A stretch of DNA of 64,000 bases from Puccinellia tenuiflora (Eukaryota; Streptophyta; Magnoliopsida; Poales; Poaceae), in contig QRDG01000349.1 in the NCBI GenBank assembly GCA_012064385.1, positions 1,351,344-1,415,343 of the forward strand, given 5' to 3'. Under the pieces are notes generated by a model. The model searched no databases. It had not been told where the DNA came from and saw only the letters and a list, made by a program, of their open reading frames with translations. A program made the position numbers and the translations under genes. This document shows positions 11,646 to 22,229 of the stretch, in pieces (the first letter of the stretch is position 1; each line of letters begins with the position of its first letter).

Positions 11646-12522
11646 ACAGCCTGTTTGGCAACACGGGGGAAAGGGATTAGGAGTTTAGAGGAGGGAGTTA
11701 GTTAGGAGATTAGGCTTGGGAAGTTCATTATTAATCCTAATCCCACGTTTGGTATGGGGTGGGAATTAGTAGGGGGAATTCACAGCTCGCCGACCACGGG
11801 TTTAATAAACGTCGAGTAGCAGCAGGAAGCGCCGGTTGTCGTCGTGACCACGCATAGCTCGCCGACGTCCACCGCGTGGCCCAACGCTTCGACGCTACTC
11901 ATGTAGCCTGCCGCGCTTGACAACCCTCGCTGAGTTAGATCTCGCGGCCGCACGCGTCGATGTACGTGTAGCTTACGTACCAGACTTGTCAACCCTCGCC
12001 GGATTTTGACGGAGAGCTTCTGCATCGATTCCTCAAGCATCAGCACACACGTACTTCAGCTTGCGAATCTTAACAATCCAGGAGAAGTAGCTTCGATCCA
12101 TTCAGCTTGCGAATCTTAACAATAATTGAATTAAAGCATAGCTACCTCTGAATTAAGCCTGGTCAGCGACTCTCTATGGTCTGCAAACTGCAAAGGAGAA
12201 GACAAAATGAAACAAATCGATCGTGCAGGAGAAAACGAAATAAGAAACGGGAGATCTCAGCTGGTTTTTCGGTTCCTTCATCGCGGACAAAATAGTTGAT
12301 CTATTTTTTTTTTTTCTTCGCTAATTCCCAGTCTCAGCTGAATTACCAGGGGTAAGCAGGGAAGAGATGCGGGGGAGTTGCTCTTCTAAATTCCCTTTCC
12401 CCTACCGTACTCAACACCCATTGCCTCCAACCATACGAGGGAATTAACATCCCATACAACTCCAACTCCCATTCCCTCGTTATAATTCCCTCCAACCAAA
12501 CACAACTGCATGGGCTGCAAAT
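11646..12522. mobile_element. Possible non-autonomous DNA transposon with CCTGTTTGG / CCAAACA ends
   Basis: The left end reads CAGCCTGTTTGGCAACACGG and is followed by GGGATTAGGAG. The right end reads CCCTCCAACCAAACACAACT, preceded by CTCCCATTCCCTCG. The two ends are roughly complementary in composition (TGTTTGG / CCAAACA with GGGAATTAG / AATTCCC blocks). This layout is common for grass PIF/Harbinger or hAT-like elements. I did not find a clean target duplication, so limits are approximate. Confidence 0.35.
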
Positions 12523-14330
12523 CATCACAAAAATTAACCTGAATCAGGCAATTAGATGGAATGGTTTGTAGCTATCCAATCATGGACCTAAACTAATCTG
12601 GAGTGGGATTACAATGACCAAGGTAAGTTTTTACTGATTGATATGTTGGCGTGTTGTGGGATCTTCATATCTTTTCCAATCTCTAATTAGTCATTTTTCT
12701 ACTGATCGTAAAGGTTTAGTCAAGTGAAGCAACGGAAATGGCATTCCTAAGGACGGAGGTGAAGAAAATGGCCACGTTTACAACAGGCAAGCTGAAAAAG
12801 AACCTGTTGATCTCAGGCGCGCACGGATGAAGACAAGGACCAGCGGCTTGACGACATAGCTAGTAAGATTGGCAGCCATGGGAGTATACGTCTTGGCCTC
12901 GCCGGTCGAGGGCATGCTAGGTGTGACCTCGTCGGACGTGGTGTCCTTGGTCGTGGACACGATACAATCAACACAGCCGGCCATGGTGGTTAGGCTTGAC
13001 TGGTCATGGCGTAGACTCATGCCGGCCGTGATCACCCTAAAGAATACAATGGCGAGCAAGCCGACGTGGATCATGGCCACAGAGATGGTAGTAGCGACGA
13101 TCACAGGAACGGCTAACTGGACATGGCAAAAAATGAGTCCACTACAATCATGGCGACCATGAGCAAGCTCATGGAAAAGCGAAGGATGTGGTGCAGGTCT
13201 TGGTAACAAGCGACGACATGTAGTTTTAGTTTCTTTGTTTCGTCCAGATTGTAGGAGTAAACGTGTTGATTCACTTAGGTTATGGCGAAGCAGTATAGAA
13301 GTATCGATGCAGAAGTTAATTTTTTATTGTTCTCGTACAGCTATGGTGGTTCACAAGGCACGATTTTTATTTTTTGTGATCGTCGAGAAGGGTACTTTCT
13401 GTATTAATTGTCGGTGTTCAGATATACTACTGTCACAAGTGTATGCAAACCTACGATACTCATGTTGACCTATCGGCACTCAAGGGATCACATAGTAATG
13501 TGTGTGCTTGCAGCCGCGACAGATTAACGTGATGCACAATAAATCTCGTTAATTATGGTGCATCTGATTTGAATTTAATCCATGTGGTGCCTGACGACCA
13601 AATGCCATTTTTATGTTGGGCATATAAATATTCAGACTTAAGGACATGGTGCTGGTGCAGAGATGTTGAACGGAGGCAGATAAAGGCCATCCTTTTGGCT
13701 AGGAGTAGCATGTGAAACGAGGTATGTTTACAGTGGTGGCAAGCGGAGATAGGTGTTTTTTGAAGATATGTACAACAAATCTGTGAGTGTCTTTTGGTAC
13801 TGGAGCCAACCCCTAAGTTTCTGATAGGGGCGTACTCGTAGATGGTCCTACCATGATTGTTGTGAATTTTAATTTTATTGACTTACAATTTAGGTGCTGC
13901 AATTACCTTCAATTTAGCGAGCCACCAGAGCTCCCTGAAGCCGAGGCATAGTCGTCAGTTGTGTGGAGCGTCAATAGCTGGGTAGAGACTGTGTATGTTG
14001 AGAAGGTTAGGGTTGAGGGATTTAAGGATTGAGAGTAGTGCCGCCGGAGAGTAGTAGCTGGTAATGGGGGGGGGGGGGGGGGGGAGGGTGAGGGTGAGGA
14101 CTAATGTATCGACAATTGGCTCTTATTTTCACACTAGATTTCTGCAGTTAGCTTATTGTTTTGTTGTACTACAGTGATGTTTAATATACATGTTAGTGTT
14201 GGGACACCGTGGTGAAAGTTCGACTTAAAAAAGGGGAACAAAATTACACATGCCATATGTAATTTCTTTCTTTAATGCCATAATGGTATACCTTTGTAGG
14301 GGAGACGAATCACATGAGATACATCGGAGC
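12523..14330. other. Gene-free stretch with a G homopolymer
   Basis: Open frames here (for example 12869-13162 + and 12778-13209 -) overlap on both strands and resemble no family I know. A run of about 18 G lies near 14067-14084. Nothing else is supported. Confidence 0.4.
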
Positions 14331-14656
14331 AAGATAGAACTAGGCCATCACAAGATGGCGGTGTGATGCCACCGCCATGATAGATACGAAGACAAAGACG
14401 ATGGGAGAAAATTGATGGAGGAAAGGAAGAAGATAAGACTTCTTACTAAGGCGCTTGGGAGAAGAAACAAAAAGGTGGACACAAAGAGAGTGAACTGAAG
14501 AGAAGCGGACCAAGGACTCTGGCACTCTTACACTATGGGTATGGAAATAATGCACACGTCACATGCAAAGCGCTTCCACGAAATAGGAACTATGTTAATC
14601 CTTGCATACGTATATACTTCTATTATTCCGTAGCAACGCACGGGTATTTAGCTAGT
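14331..14656 (+). mobile_element. Possible Helitron 3' end
   Basis: The sequence TAGCAACGCACGGGTATTTA followed by GCTAGT (14651-14656) is like the common 3' terminus of grass Helitrons, which end in CTRR before a T. I could not identify a 5' TC end or a Rep/helicase gene, and the short terminal hairpin is not convincing, so only the end is proposed; the left coordinate is arbitrary. Confidence 0.3.
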
Positions 14657-15587
14657 ATTCTTTAAAGGATGAACCTTTTAGGACTTTATGTCTCTTTCAT
14701 GGACGGGACACCAAATTATATAACTATCGATTAACCGATCTTCTGATGCTAGGTGGTCCTAGTCTCGTAGAGAATCAAATTTCTTGTGAAAGTTATCTTG
14801 AATCACCACCACTTGGCCAAGCTTTATCCCAGTTTTGTGGAAGGATGAGTGGGATGTTGTAGAACCAATTAGGTACTTTGTAGGAAGAAGTGAATTATAA
14901 TACATAAAGATAGAGAGTTGGGGAAAACGAAAGGAGGATAGGAGAAACTCAACCGAAAAGGGAAAATGAACTCTGCCACACACTTGACTTAGAAATACTC
15001 CTACTTACTGTATATTTCTCAGTTGACAACAGACGACATATGTATAGTCATATTGATTGAGATCATCTTACTCCTGTATTTGCATGAATACGAAGTTCAG
15101 TTCAGATGGTTCTTAGCAGTGATTCTGAAATCTGACTGGTCTAAGAAATAGCAAAAACAAACCATTATACAAAATAAAAGCAAGAGCTAAGTACTCCGTA
15201 GCTTGAATTGGAAAGGAGAAAAGCCTCGATCGACGCCGTGGACAGATAACGCAACACAAACTGAAGTACCGGTGTATTAATGAGATGAGAATTAATCAGG
15301 ACACAACTGCCTGATAGCTAGCTACCAAGCTGAGCTGATGTAGCTCTGGATTAGGTTTGGCATTGCACTTGCAGAGCTAGCCACGACATGACCACAGCTC
15401 CCACCACAGAAACCTCTTTCTCTCTCGTTGTCTCCTTCATGTGGCTCTCCATTAGACCACCTCTCTCTCCCACAATCTAGCTTAGGCCCAACCCCAAAAT
15501 AAACATGAGCCAACACACTTAAACCAAGAGAAAACCAAACTTGCAGGGAAAGCTCTCTGTCTCTTCACCAAAGTTCATCATCACCAC
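14657..15587. other. Upstream region of the WD40 gene
   Basis: No coding frame is supported. CT-rich tracts (CTCTCTCTCC near 15420-15475) lie close to the gene and are usual for grass core promoters. I do not see a convincing TATA box at the expected place. Confidence 0.4.
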
Positions 15588-15653
15588 ATGCAAGTACACC
15601 ATAGTACTACTAGTAGCTTCGCTCGATCGATGTCCATGAGGAGCGTTCCATGA
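15588..15653 (+). promoter_or_regulatory. Upstream ORF overlapping the RUP start codon
   Basis: ATG at 15588 opens a 21-codon frame with further in-frame ATGs at 15630 and 15636. It ends in TGA at 15651-15653. The main ATG is 15650-15652, so stop and start share bases as ATGA. Such overlap can allow termination-reinitiation or reduce main-ORF translation. Whether the transcript starts upstream of 15588 is not known from the sequence. Confidence 0.5.
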
Positions 15654-16867
15654 CCAACCCCTCCTCCCCCTCTTCTCCTACTCCCTCCACCTCTGAGCAC
15701 CAGCAACAACGGCGACAAAACCAAGAAACCAGCAACGGCGACGACGAGGTCGACCACGGCATTCCGTTTACCGGGCTTGGGGAGGAGGACGTCGAGATCG
15801 AGCTGTCGCCGCCTCGGCTGGAATGGGACTTCCGGCTGGCGGCCACGGTGCCGTCCCCGGCGCTGCCGGGCGCGTCGGACGCCATCGGCAGCGTCGACTT
15901 CGACCCCGCCGGCCGCCTCCTCGCCACCGGCGGCATCGCGCGCAAGGTCCGGATATACAAAGTCGCCGACTTCCTCCTGCACCCGCAGCCGTCGTTGTCG
16001 TGTAGCCCCGCGGCGTGCATCTGCGTGCCGGCCAAGCTCAGCAGCGTGCGGTGGCGGCCCGAGGGGGGCGCGGTGGGGTGCGGAGACTACGACGGCGTCG
16101 TGACGGAGTACGACGCGGAGCGTGGCGTGCCGTCGTGGGAGCGCGACGAGCACGCGGGCCGCCGCGTGTGGGCGCTCGACTACGCGCCCGGCGGCGCGTC
16201 CATGGCGGCGTCCGGCTCCGACGACCGGACGGCGCACGTGTTCGACCCGCGCGCCCCGGCGGCGTCGTGGGCCACGGCGCGGGCGGGCGGCGCGGTGCTG
16301 TGCGTGGAGTTCGACCCCGCCGGCGGGCCGCAGCTGGCCGTGGGCTCGGCGGACCGGCGCGCGGCCGTGTACGACGTGCGCGCGCTGGGGCGCGGCGCGG
16401 TGGCGTGCATGGACGGGCACGCGCGCGCCGTCACGTACGTGCGGTGGGCGCCGGCGCGGCGGGTGGTGACGTCGGGCGCCGACGGGACGCACCGGCTGTG
16501 GGAGTGGCCGGCGATGACGGCGGAGGTGTCGGGCGCCGCGCGTGAGGTGCGGTCGTACAGCGGCCACGTCAGCGGGAGGAGCTTCGTGGGCATGGGCCTG
16601 TGGCGGGGCGCGGGCCTCGTGGCCAGCGGGTCAGAGTCCAACCACGTCTTCGTCTACGACCTCAGGTGGGCCAAGCCCGTCTGGGTCCACCCGTTCGCCG
16701 TCGCCCCCGACTCCGACGCCGAAGGCTTCGTCAGCGCCGTGGCCTGGCGGCAGGGCGACGCCGACGGCGGCGGAGGCGCGCTCGTCGCCGGCAGGTCGGA
16801 CGGCGTGCTCAAGATGTTCACGTGCCAGCGCCGGACAGATGATAACCAACATGTGGGCGACCAATAG
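15650..16867 (+). CDS. RUP2: WD40-repeat protein of the RUP1/RUP2 type (repressor of UV-B photomorphogenesis)
   Basis: Single exon, 405 residues, very GC-rich, as usual for grass copies. Residues 1-50 are a low-complexity Ser/Pro/Gln N-terminus. About 57-66 (LEWDFRLAAT) precede a seven-bladed WD40 propeller with blades near 78-105, 128-155, 168-198, 210-242, 255-286, 303-339 and 358-391. Recognisable pieces are SVDFDPAGRLLATGGIARKV, WALDYAPGGASMAASGSDD, VSGRSFVGMGLW and SGSESNHVFVYDLRW; the last two resemble the COP1/SPA/RUP propeller family. A protein of only N-tail plus propeller, without RING or kinase-like domain, fits RUP1/RUP2 and not COP1 or SPA. In Arabidopsis these proteins bind the UV-B receptor UVR8 and return it to the inactive dimer, and also act in photoperiodic flowering; that function is inferred here. 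The frame is intact. The start at 15650 is chosen because it is the first ATG in this frame. Confidence 0.85.
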   Translation: MTNPSSPSSPTPSTSEHQQQRRQNQETSNGDDEVDHGIPFTGLGEEDVEIELSPPRLEWDFRLAATVPSPALPGASDAIGSVDFDPAGRLLATGGIARKVRIYKVADFLLHPQPSLSCSPAACICVPAKLSSVRWRPEGGAVGCGDYDGVVTEYDAERGVPSWERDEHAGRRVWALDYAPGGASMAASGSDDRTAHVFDPRAPAASWATARAGGAVLCVEFDPAGGPQLAVGSADRRAAVYDVRALGRGAVACMDGHARAVTYVRWAPARRVVTSGADGTHRLWEWPAMTAEVSGAAREVRSYSGHVSGRSFVGMGLWRGAGLVASGSESNHVFVYDLRWAKPVWVHPFAVAPDSDAEGFVSAVAWRQGDADGGGGALVAGRSDGVLKMFTCQRRTDDNQHVGDQ

Positions 16868-16872
16868 CGAGC

Positions 16873-17560
16873 CGCGCTCTCTGTTTCTTTATTCTGAGCC
16901 AGTGTGTGTGTATGAGATTCATTCTTCTCGCATTCCAATTTTTACGACTATATACTTGGTAGGGTACTGGGAAAATGATTGTTTTTTTCCTATTCTTCCT
17001 TTTCTTTTTCTGATTTTGTTACTTGGGCTCCTGACCATTTTTATGTACGCACTGATTTTTTTTAAGGAATAAAAACAATTTATTCATGACACTATTAAAC
17101 AGTGGAGTGTTTTGTTTTTACAGCTCTTTGTAGTTCTTGTAAATCTTGGCCTACAGCCCTACATTGTTTGTTGAGCTAAATACATGGGCACCCATAAACT
17201 TGTCATGATCGCCGGCGAGGATGGGGTGGCCGCCGGCGAGCGGCGGTCCTGGGTGGCACGCTCTCTCTGTTTCCTCACAACTAGTGTGTGTGTTGTGTGT
17301 GAAAATGATTCATTCTCCTTCCGTTCCAATATTTATGATTATACTTAGTAGAATACTAGGAAAATGATTATTTCTCATTCTTATTTTTCTATTGTTGATT
17401 TTGTGACTTGGGTTCCTGACAACTTTTTATGTACGCACTGATCTATTTTTTAATGAATAAAAATAATTTATTCATGACACCATTACACAGCGAAGTGTTT
17501 CTTTTTTGAAAGCTCGTTGTAGTTTATGTAAATATCAGGTCACAATCTCACATTGTTTTT
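16873..17560. repeat. Tandemly duplicated 3' flank of the RUP gene
   Basis: About 16873-17170 and 17262-17560 are diverged copies of one segment. Shared landmarks are GCTCTCTGTTTC, GGAAAATGATT, TTTTATGTACGCACTGAT, AATAAAAACAATTTATTCATG or AATAAAAATAATTTATTCATG, and CCTACATTG or TCACATTG. Each copy has AATAAAA poly-A signals (near 17068 and 17455), so two alternative 3' ends are possible. A related piece (TGATTTTGTGACTTGAGTTCCTGA...) recurs at about 62742-62830, upstream of the last F-box fragment. Confidence 0.7.
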
Positions 17561-17769
17561 TACATCAGTTCACGTTCAAGTTCAAGTTAATCTCATCTGA
17601 AACAGCTGAAGATGCTATGTTCGATGAGGTTAATCTGAGCCGTCAGATCTGCAGGCAAGGGATCAGATTGGCCTCGGTGTGATGTTCGGAGACGTCCCTT
17701 GAATTATGTGCAGAAAGAGCCTCCAAACCTGAAAATTGCTGCAACAGCTGCCTCCTTCTCCCCAAAATC
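17560..17769 (+). promoter_or_regulatory. Promoter-like segment shared by the F-box copies
   Basis: The block with ATCTCATCTGAAACAGCTGA, GTTAATCTGAGCCG and GCAAGGGATCAGATTGG has relatives at 28085-28205 (TCACCTGAACCAGCAGAAAC, GTTAATCTGAGCCG) and 62850-62905 (CTGAACCAGCAGAAGCTGTC). Each lies just upstream of an F-box reading frame. The present one is separated from its F-box frame (20300) by an inserted element, with TSD CCCCAAAATC ending at 17769. Confidence 0.55.
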
Positions 17770-20223
17770 GAAAGAAGTCCACATAACCCCCCTAACTATT
17801 GAGTTTCGGTCGCTAACCCCCCCTAAGTCTAAACTGGAGCACTTAACCCCCCTAAGTATCATATACCAGGCAAATTACCCCCCTGACGGTGGTTTGGCTG
17901 TATCAAAGGCGGTTTTGGTGACGTGGACATATGGCTGCTATTCCAGCGTGTCATGGATCGAACCAAGCAAATAAACCCCCGAACCGATTCGTTGACCATG
18001 GACCATTTCCTCGCCTTGCGCCGGCGGCGGCGACGGAGGCCAGCCGTCCCCGTCCACCTCCCTCCTCTGCTTCCTCGCCTTGTGCCGGCCGCCGCCCTCC
18101 TCTGCTTATTCGCCTTCGCCCTCCTCTGCTTATTCGCCTTGTGCCGGCTGCCACGAACGTGAAGGCCCTAAAGGACATCGCCCGCGGTCCGCCGGCTGTT
18201 GCAGGAGTCACCTCCGCCGCGCCGAAGATGCCTACGCCGCAGCAGTCACCGGAGCGGCGGCGGCCATCCTCGCAGGGTAGCAGCGATACCTTCAAACGGC
18301 ACGCCGGACCACGCGCCACGGCGGTGCCAGAGGTGTCTCATCTCGGGTGGAGCCAGTAGACGCTCAAGGAGCTGAGGTAACTGAATATTTGGGCATTTTC
18401 TGATCTTTCAGACATGGTGCTCTCGATTGATTTTGGTTTCTAATTGGTAATTGCTTATGAAATGCTTTTTTCAGGCTTTCCTGCTACTCATATGCCCAAG
18501 AATTCAAGGTGGAGGTCGAATCACCAATGAGCTGCAGTACATGGTCTAAATGCGGGCTTGGAGCTAGCTATTAACAATGAACTGCACAGTAGGTGTTTGC
18601 TTCATCAGGAGCTATGAACAATGAACTACAGGAGCTATTACATAGACTAACGAGGTCATGTTGTACATGTTGTGCCAGATACCCAATCAGGATGGTGGCA
18701 CTGATAGGAAGATTAGTGAGGCTGTAATGTAGTAAGGCTGTGATGTGTAGAGCAATAACTGATTGTAAAATAATGAAATTTATGAAATAAATGAGTTCAT
18801 TTTTGTTGAAATAGCAGAGTTCATTTGATCTGAATGGTGTGAGCATTCTGGCAGCATACTGTACAACAGTGCAGTCAGCATTTAAACTGTATTTGGGCGG
18901 CATCTTGTCTGCAATTTAGCATAACTTTGGGTGCAATTTGGCATTGAAAAAGACAATAGGAATTTGCATACTTTTAAATATTAACAAATGACAGAAAAGT
19001 AGCAGAACTAAGGTGACAAAGTGACATAATTCGAACTAGAATTTGACAAAAGTTGCAAAATTCAGACCAACAAAAGTGACAATCTCATTTGACAATACTT
19101 CTTACTGTATAAGACAAAATTTGACACAAACATAAGGGACAAAATCTGAAGCAAAATTGCCACTGCCATTTAACTACTCTTGTCCATCTCCACCTTGCTT
19201 TTGCTTTTCTCCTAACAGCCAGTTCATCCTCCCATATTTTGGCACTTGTTCTGTGACAACCTGGGACATAGGAATTGTCTGTGATGACTTTTTCTTCGGG
19301 GGTACATGATATTGCTGCACATGTAGATCCATTTCTTCTCATGCCATTCCATCTTGCCACGGTAGTGAAATCTAACTGACAAAGCTTCCATCCTACAGAA
19401 ATAAACAGAAAAATTACAAATGAAGCAAGATAACTGAATTTAGTGTTAACTGAACTTTCAAAAACCTCTCCTTTTTTCAGTGACATACTTGGGTGCCTAC
19501 TCCAATTCATATTAAACCGAACTAAAAACCACTAAACACTTGGAAAAACATGATCTTTTCACCTCCTACGCCCTAAACACTACAAATTCTCGAATCCATA
19601 CACACAAATCAACACCCAGTTCTGAACCTTAAGCCTCGGGTTGAACACATAGCAGGACACACTCGTAGCAGCCAAATCGTAGTGCGATGCATACATAGGG
19701 TTTGGGATCCTGACCTGATCGAACGCGGCGCAGTTGAATCAACAGAGCATGCCACCGATCACCCGCCTTCGCCGCCGTCCTGATACGTAACCGTCGCCGC
19801 CGTCCTGGAGAGCACAAAGCCGAAGGTGAGCAGCGGCTGCAGGGAGAGTTTAGAAGGTGAGCAGCGGCTGCAGGGGAGGGAGGAGAAGGGCGGAGGGCTA
19901 GGGCTACCTCGACGCTGCCGTCGCAAGAGAGGGAGGAGAAGGGCAGCCTCCTCGATGTTTATGTCGCAACAAAGCGGCGGCTGCGACCAGGCGCTCGATA
20001 ATAAAGAGTACGGCTCGACCAGGTGCTCCACCATAAGTTGCGGGGGTAAATTGTCCATGACGTGGCCTAAACCAGAGTCCACCGTGGCTCAAAACAGCCG
20101 GTTAGTGGTCCAGGGGGTAATCTGCGTGGTATTGGAAACATGGAGGGGTGATTTGCGCCAGTTTAGAGTTGGGGGGTCTATCGACCGAAACCTCAAACTT
20201 GGGGGGTGATCTGGACTTCTTTC
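17770..20223. mobile_element. 2.45-kb MULE-like element in the 5' leader of F-box copy A
   Basis: A 10-bp duplication CCCCAAAATC flanks it (17760-17769 and 20224-20233). Terminal inverted repeats begin GAAAGAAGTCCA and can be followed for about 160 bp with repeated AACCCCCC blocks on the left and GGGGGGT blocks on the right. Near 36003-36035 the paralogous leader (GCGCCTCCTTCTTCTCCCCC AAATCCTCAAGCG) shows the site without the insertion. The interior has no transposase. It holds a GC-rich stretch (17990-18360) of Pro/Arg codons and AT-rich spacer. The GC-rich part could be captured host sequence (Pack-MULE), but I do not recognise it. A small tandem repeat (AAGGTGAGCAGCGGCTGCAG) lies at about 19823 and 19853. 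Confidence 0.8.
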
Positions 20224-20299
20224 CCCCAAAATCCTCACCACCGAGTTAGATTCCTCTCTCCCGCCGGCCTAGGGTTTTCGAAGTGATTCCGGCGGCGGG

Positions 20300-20678
20300 A
20301 TGGACGACGGCGCGGCGGACGAGCGCCAGACGCGTGTGGTCCCTCGCCTCGAACCCATCGTCAAGCACCGACGCCAGGAAACAGCCTCGCTGCCGATCCC
20401 CGACGAGCTCCTGGCGGAAATTCTCCTGCTGCTGCCCACAGCCGACCTCGCCCACGCCTCCGCGGCCTGTGTCTCCTTCCGCCGCGTAGCCACCGACCGC
20501 TCCATCCGCCGGATGTACCGCGGGCTCCTGCAACGACGCTCAGAGGCAGGTGTTTTCAAGCTCGACATTGAAACGTTCCAGTTTGAGAAGGTGTGCACTT
20601 TAGGGTCTCCCAGTTTTCAGATGCACGCATATATCAACTTCCCCCAATCCCTATTGTCACCACCTACGGTATCAAGTG
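20300..20678 (+). pseudogene. F-box copy A: F-box joined to the extreme C-terminus
   Basis: ATG 20300 opens a frame with an N-terminal F-box (LPIPDELLAEILLLLPTADL ... ACVSFRRVATDRSI) comparable to residues 13-56 of the intact copy at 28283. After RRSEAG it jumps to VFKLDIETFQFEKVCTLGS, which corresponds to about residue 360 of the intact protein. About 290 residues of the F-box-associated domain are therefore missing in frame. The exon ends at the conserved splice donor SSG|GTAAGC (20679). No last exon is left downstream, because the intron is cut at about 21600 by other repeats. A transcript reading through the intron would end 13 residues later at 20717-20719. An F-box without substrate-binding domain could still bind SKP1, but it is most simply a decayed copy. 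Confidence 0.7.
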
Positions 20679-21600
20679 GTAAGCTATCAAGTTATCTACT
20701 TTTTTTATCCCACATTTAATAGTTCATCATTACCATCAGTAATTCTTCTTTGCACGATTTAGTACTAGTTAGTTTTTCTCTTCGTTTGGCAAGGCTAGTC
20801 AAGCTTAGGAAGGTAATTGTGAGATGTTTTGTTGTCTGTTCCCATTTTAAGGTTAATCAAGTGGTAAGCTACCAAGTTATCTACTTCCATTCCATTTTAA
20901 GGTTATCAACTTCCCCCCATCCCTGTTGTCGCCACCAACAGTATCAAGTGGTAATCTACCAAGTTATCTACTTTTCATCCCACATTGCATAGTTCAGTAT
21001 TAGCATCGTAATTCTTCTATACATGATTTAGTACTAGTTAGTTTTTCTCTTCGTTTGGCAAGGATAGTAAGGCTTAGGACATAATTGTGAGATTTTTTTT
21101 TGTATGTTCGCATTTTAAGGTAAATAGAAAAGTGAATGAAGAGATCTTTGAACACTATGAGAAACACTCTTGAGACCTCGTGAATCATAATATCACTATA
21201 TCACACTAATTATTTTGAAGAAGTGTTTTGATAGTCAAGACTGAAGCTAACGGAGAAGGAATTCAAGTTCAAATTCAGTTTATTTACGTCACCTTGGATG
21301 TTTTCTGTCTAGCAGGACTTAAATTGTCTGCTTTTTTTGGTCATCTTTACACCAATTGATTTATCTTATGATGTTGGTTTCAAGTAAATTTTCATAACTG
21401 ATATGGTTGGAAATAAGAGGATTAGTCATCGCTACAACTAATGCATGCCATGTATATCAGTATATGATGTGAGCAAAATTGAAGTAGTGAGGTTGACTGA
21501 TTTATCAAAGTACGTTTCCAAAATAAATGAATATTCGATGGGCTTGACATTTATATAGCAAAAACTGCTTGCCAACCTATGGTCAGAAACTTAAAATTTG
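20638..21600 (+). repeat. Intron remnant of F-box copy A with internal duplication
   Basis: The stretch ATCAACTTCCCCCA...ATCAAGTGGTAAGC (20633-20685) recurs at 20907-20955, followed in both cases by TTTAGTACTAGTTAGTTTTT. So exon end plus intron start is duplicated about 270 bp downstream. From 21110 to 21595 the sequence follows the intron of the intact copy (29570-29980). Similarity stops near GGTCAGAAAC (21594). Confidence 0.65.
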
Positions 21601-22229
21601 ATCAACGTGTGAGCGTCCGGACTTCTTCCTCGTGGGTCTATGATACGATGGAGTTGTCTCAGGACGGGTATTGCTTGGTGAGTAGTTTAGTCCAGTAGCG
21701 CAAGCGCTCTCTTCCCTTATTCTAAACTAGACGCAAGTTGTAGCGTGTCTTCTGTAGTTGATAGGTGCCGCTGCTGCAAGTCCATGTATAGCCCCTTTTC
21801 AACCCCAATGCATGTGCATCGTACCTTTTTTTCCTCTTGTGCGTAAGACTTGCTGAGTACCTCCGTACTCATACCATCGGGTGTCCGGTGCCCGTGTTTT
21901 CACCGATGCAGGAGCGACAACAGAGTTCGACAATCCAGATGGTGGCTACTACGTAGAGTTCGACGCCGACTACGACGAGTAGATCGAGATCCTATGCGGC
22001 AGCCTGAGACCACCGTGGGCGGGTCCTCTCTTTTATTTTCCGGCCTTTGGCCTTTGATGTAGTCTGTACTCAGACGAGTGATTGCTTCCACTGTATTCGG
22101 GACGTATGATCCCCTGTGATGTAATAAAAGTATTTCGAACTATGTTTATTTATCTTTTTGTGTCGTACTTGTGCATGTGATGTAATCCAAATTGTGGTTC
22201 TACTTGGCGAAATGTTTATTTCCGCTAAG
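21601..22229. other. Repeat-derived remnant, family uncertain
   Basis: A short plus-strand frame (GATTEFDNPDGGYYVEFDAD, about 21912-21980) follows an acceptor-like TTTTCACCGATGCAG. It resembles sequence I associate with Triticeae retroelement 3' regions, but no diagnostic domain or LTR border is visible. Confidence 0.3.

Noticed and set aside
12778..13209. A 143-residue minus-strand ORF with some hydrophobic stretches.
   Set aside because: An overlapping plus-strand ORF is equally good, no family similarity is recognisable, and codon use is not convincing.
14067..14084. A G homopolymer as a possible quadruplex or regulatory site.
   Set aside because: A single uninterrupted run in gene-free DNA; it may also be a sequencing or assembly length error.
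15581..16641. Long minus-strand and out-of-frame ORFs across the WD40 gene (up to 328 residues).
   Set aside because: They are shadows caused by very high GC; they are Arg/Ala-rich low-complexity frames, whereas the plus frame 15650-16867 has seven WD40 blades.
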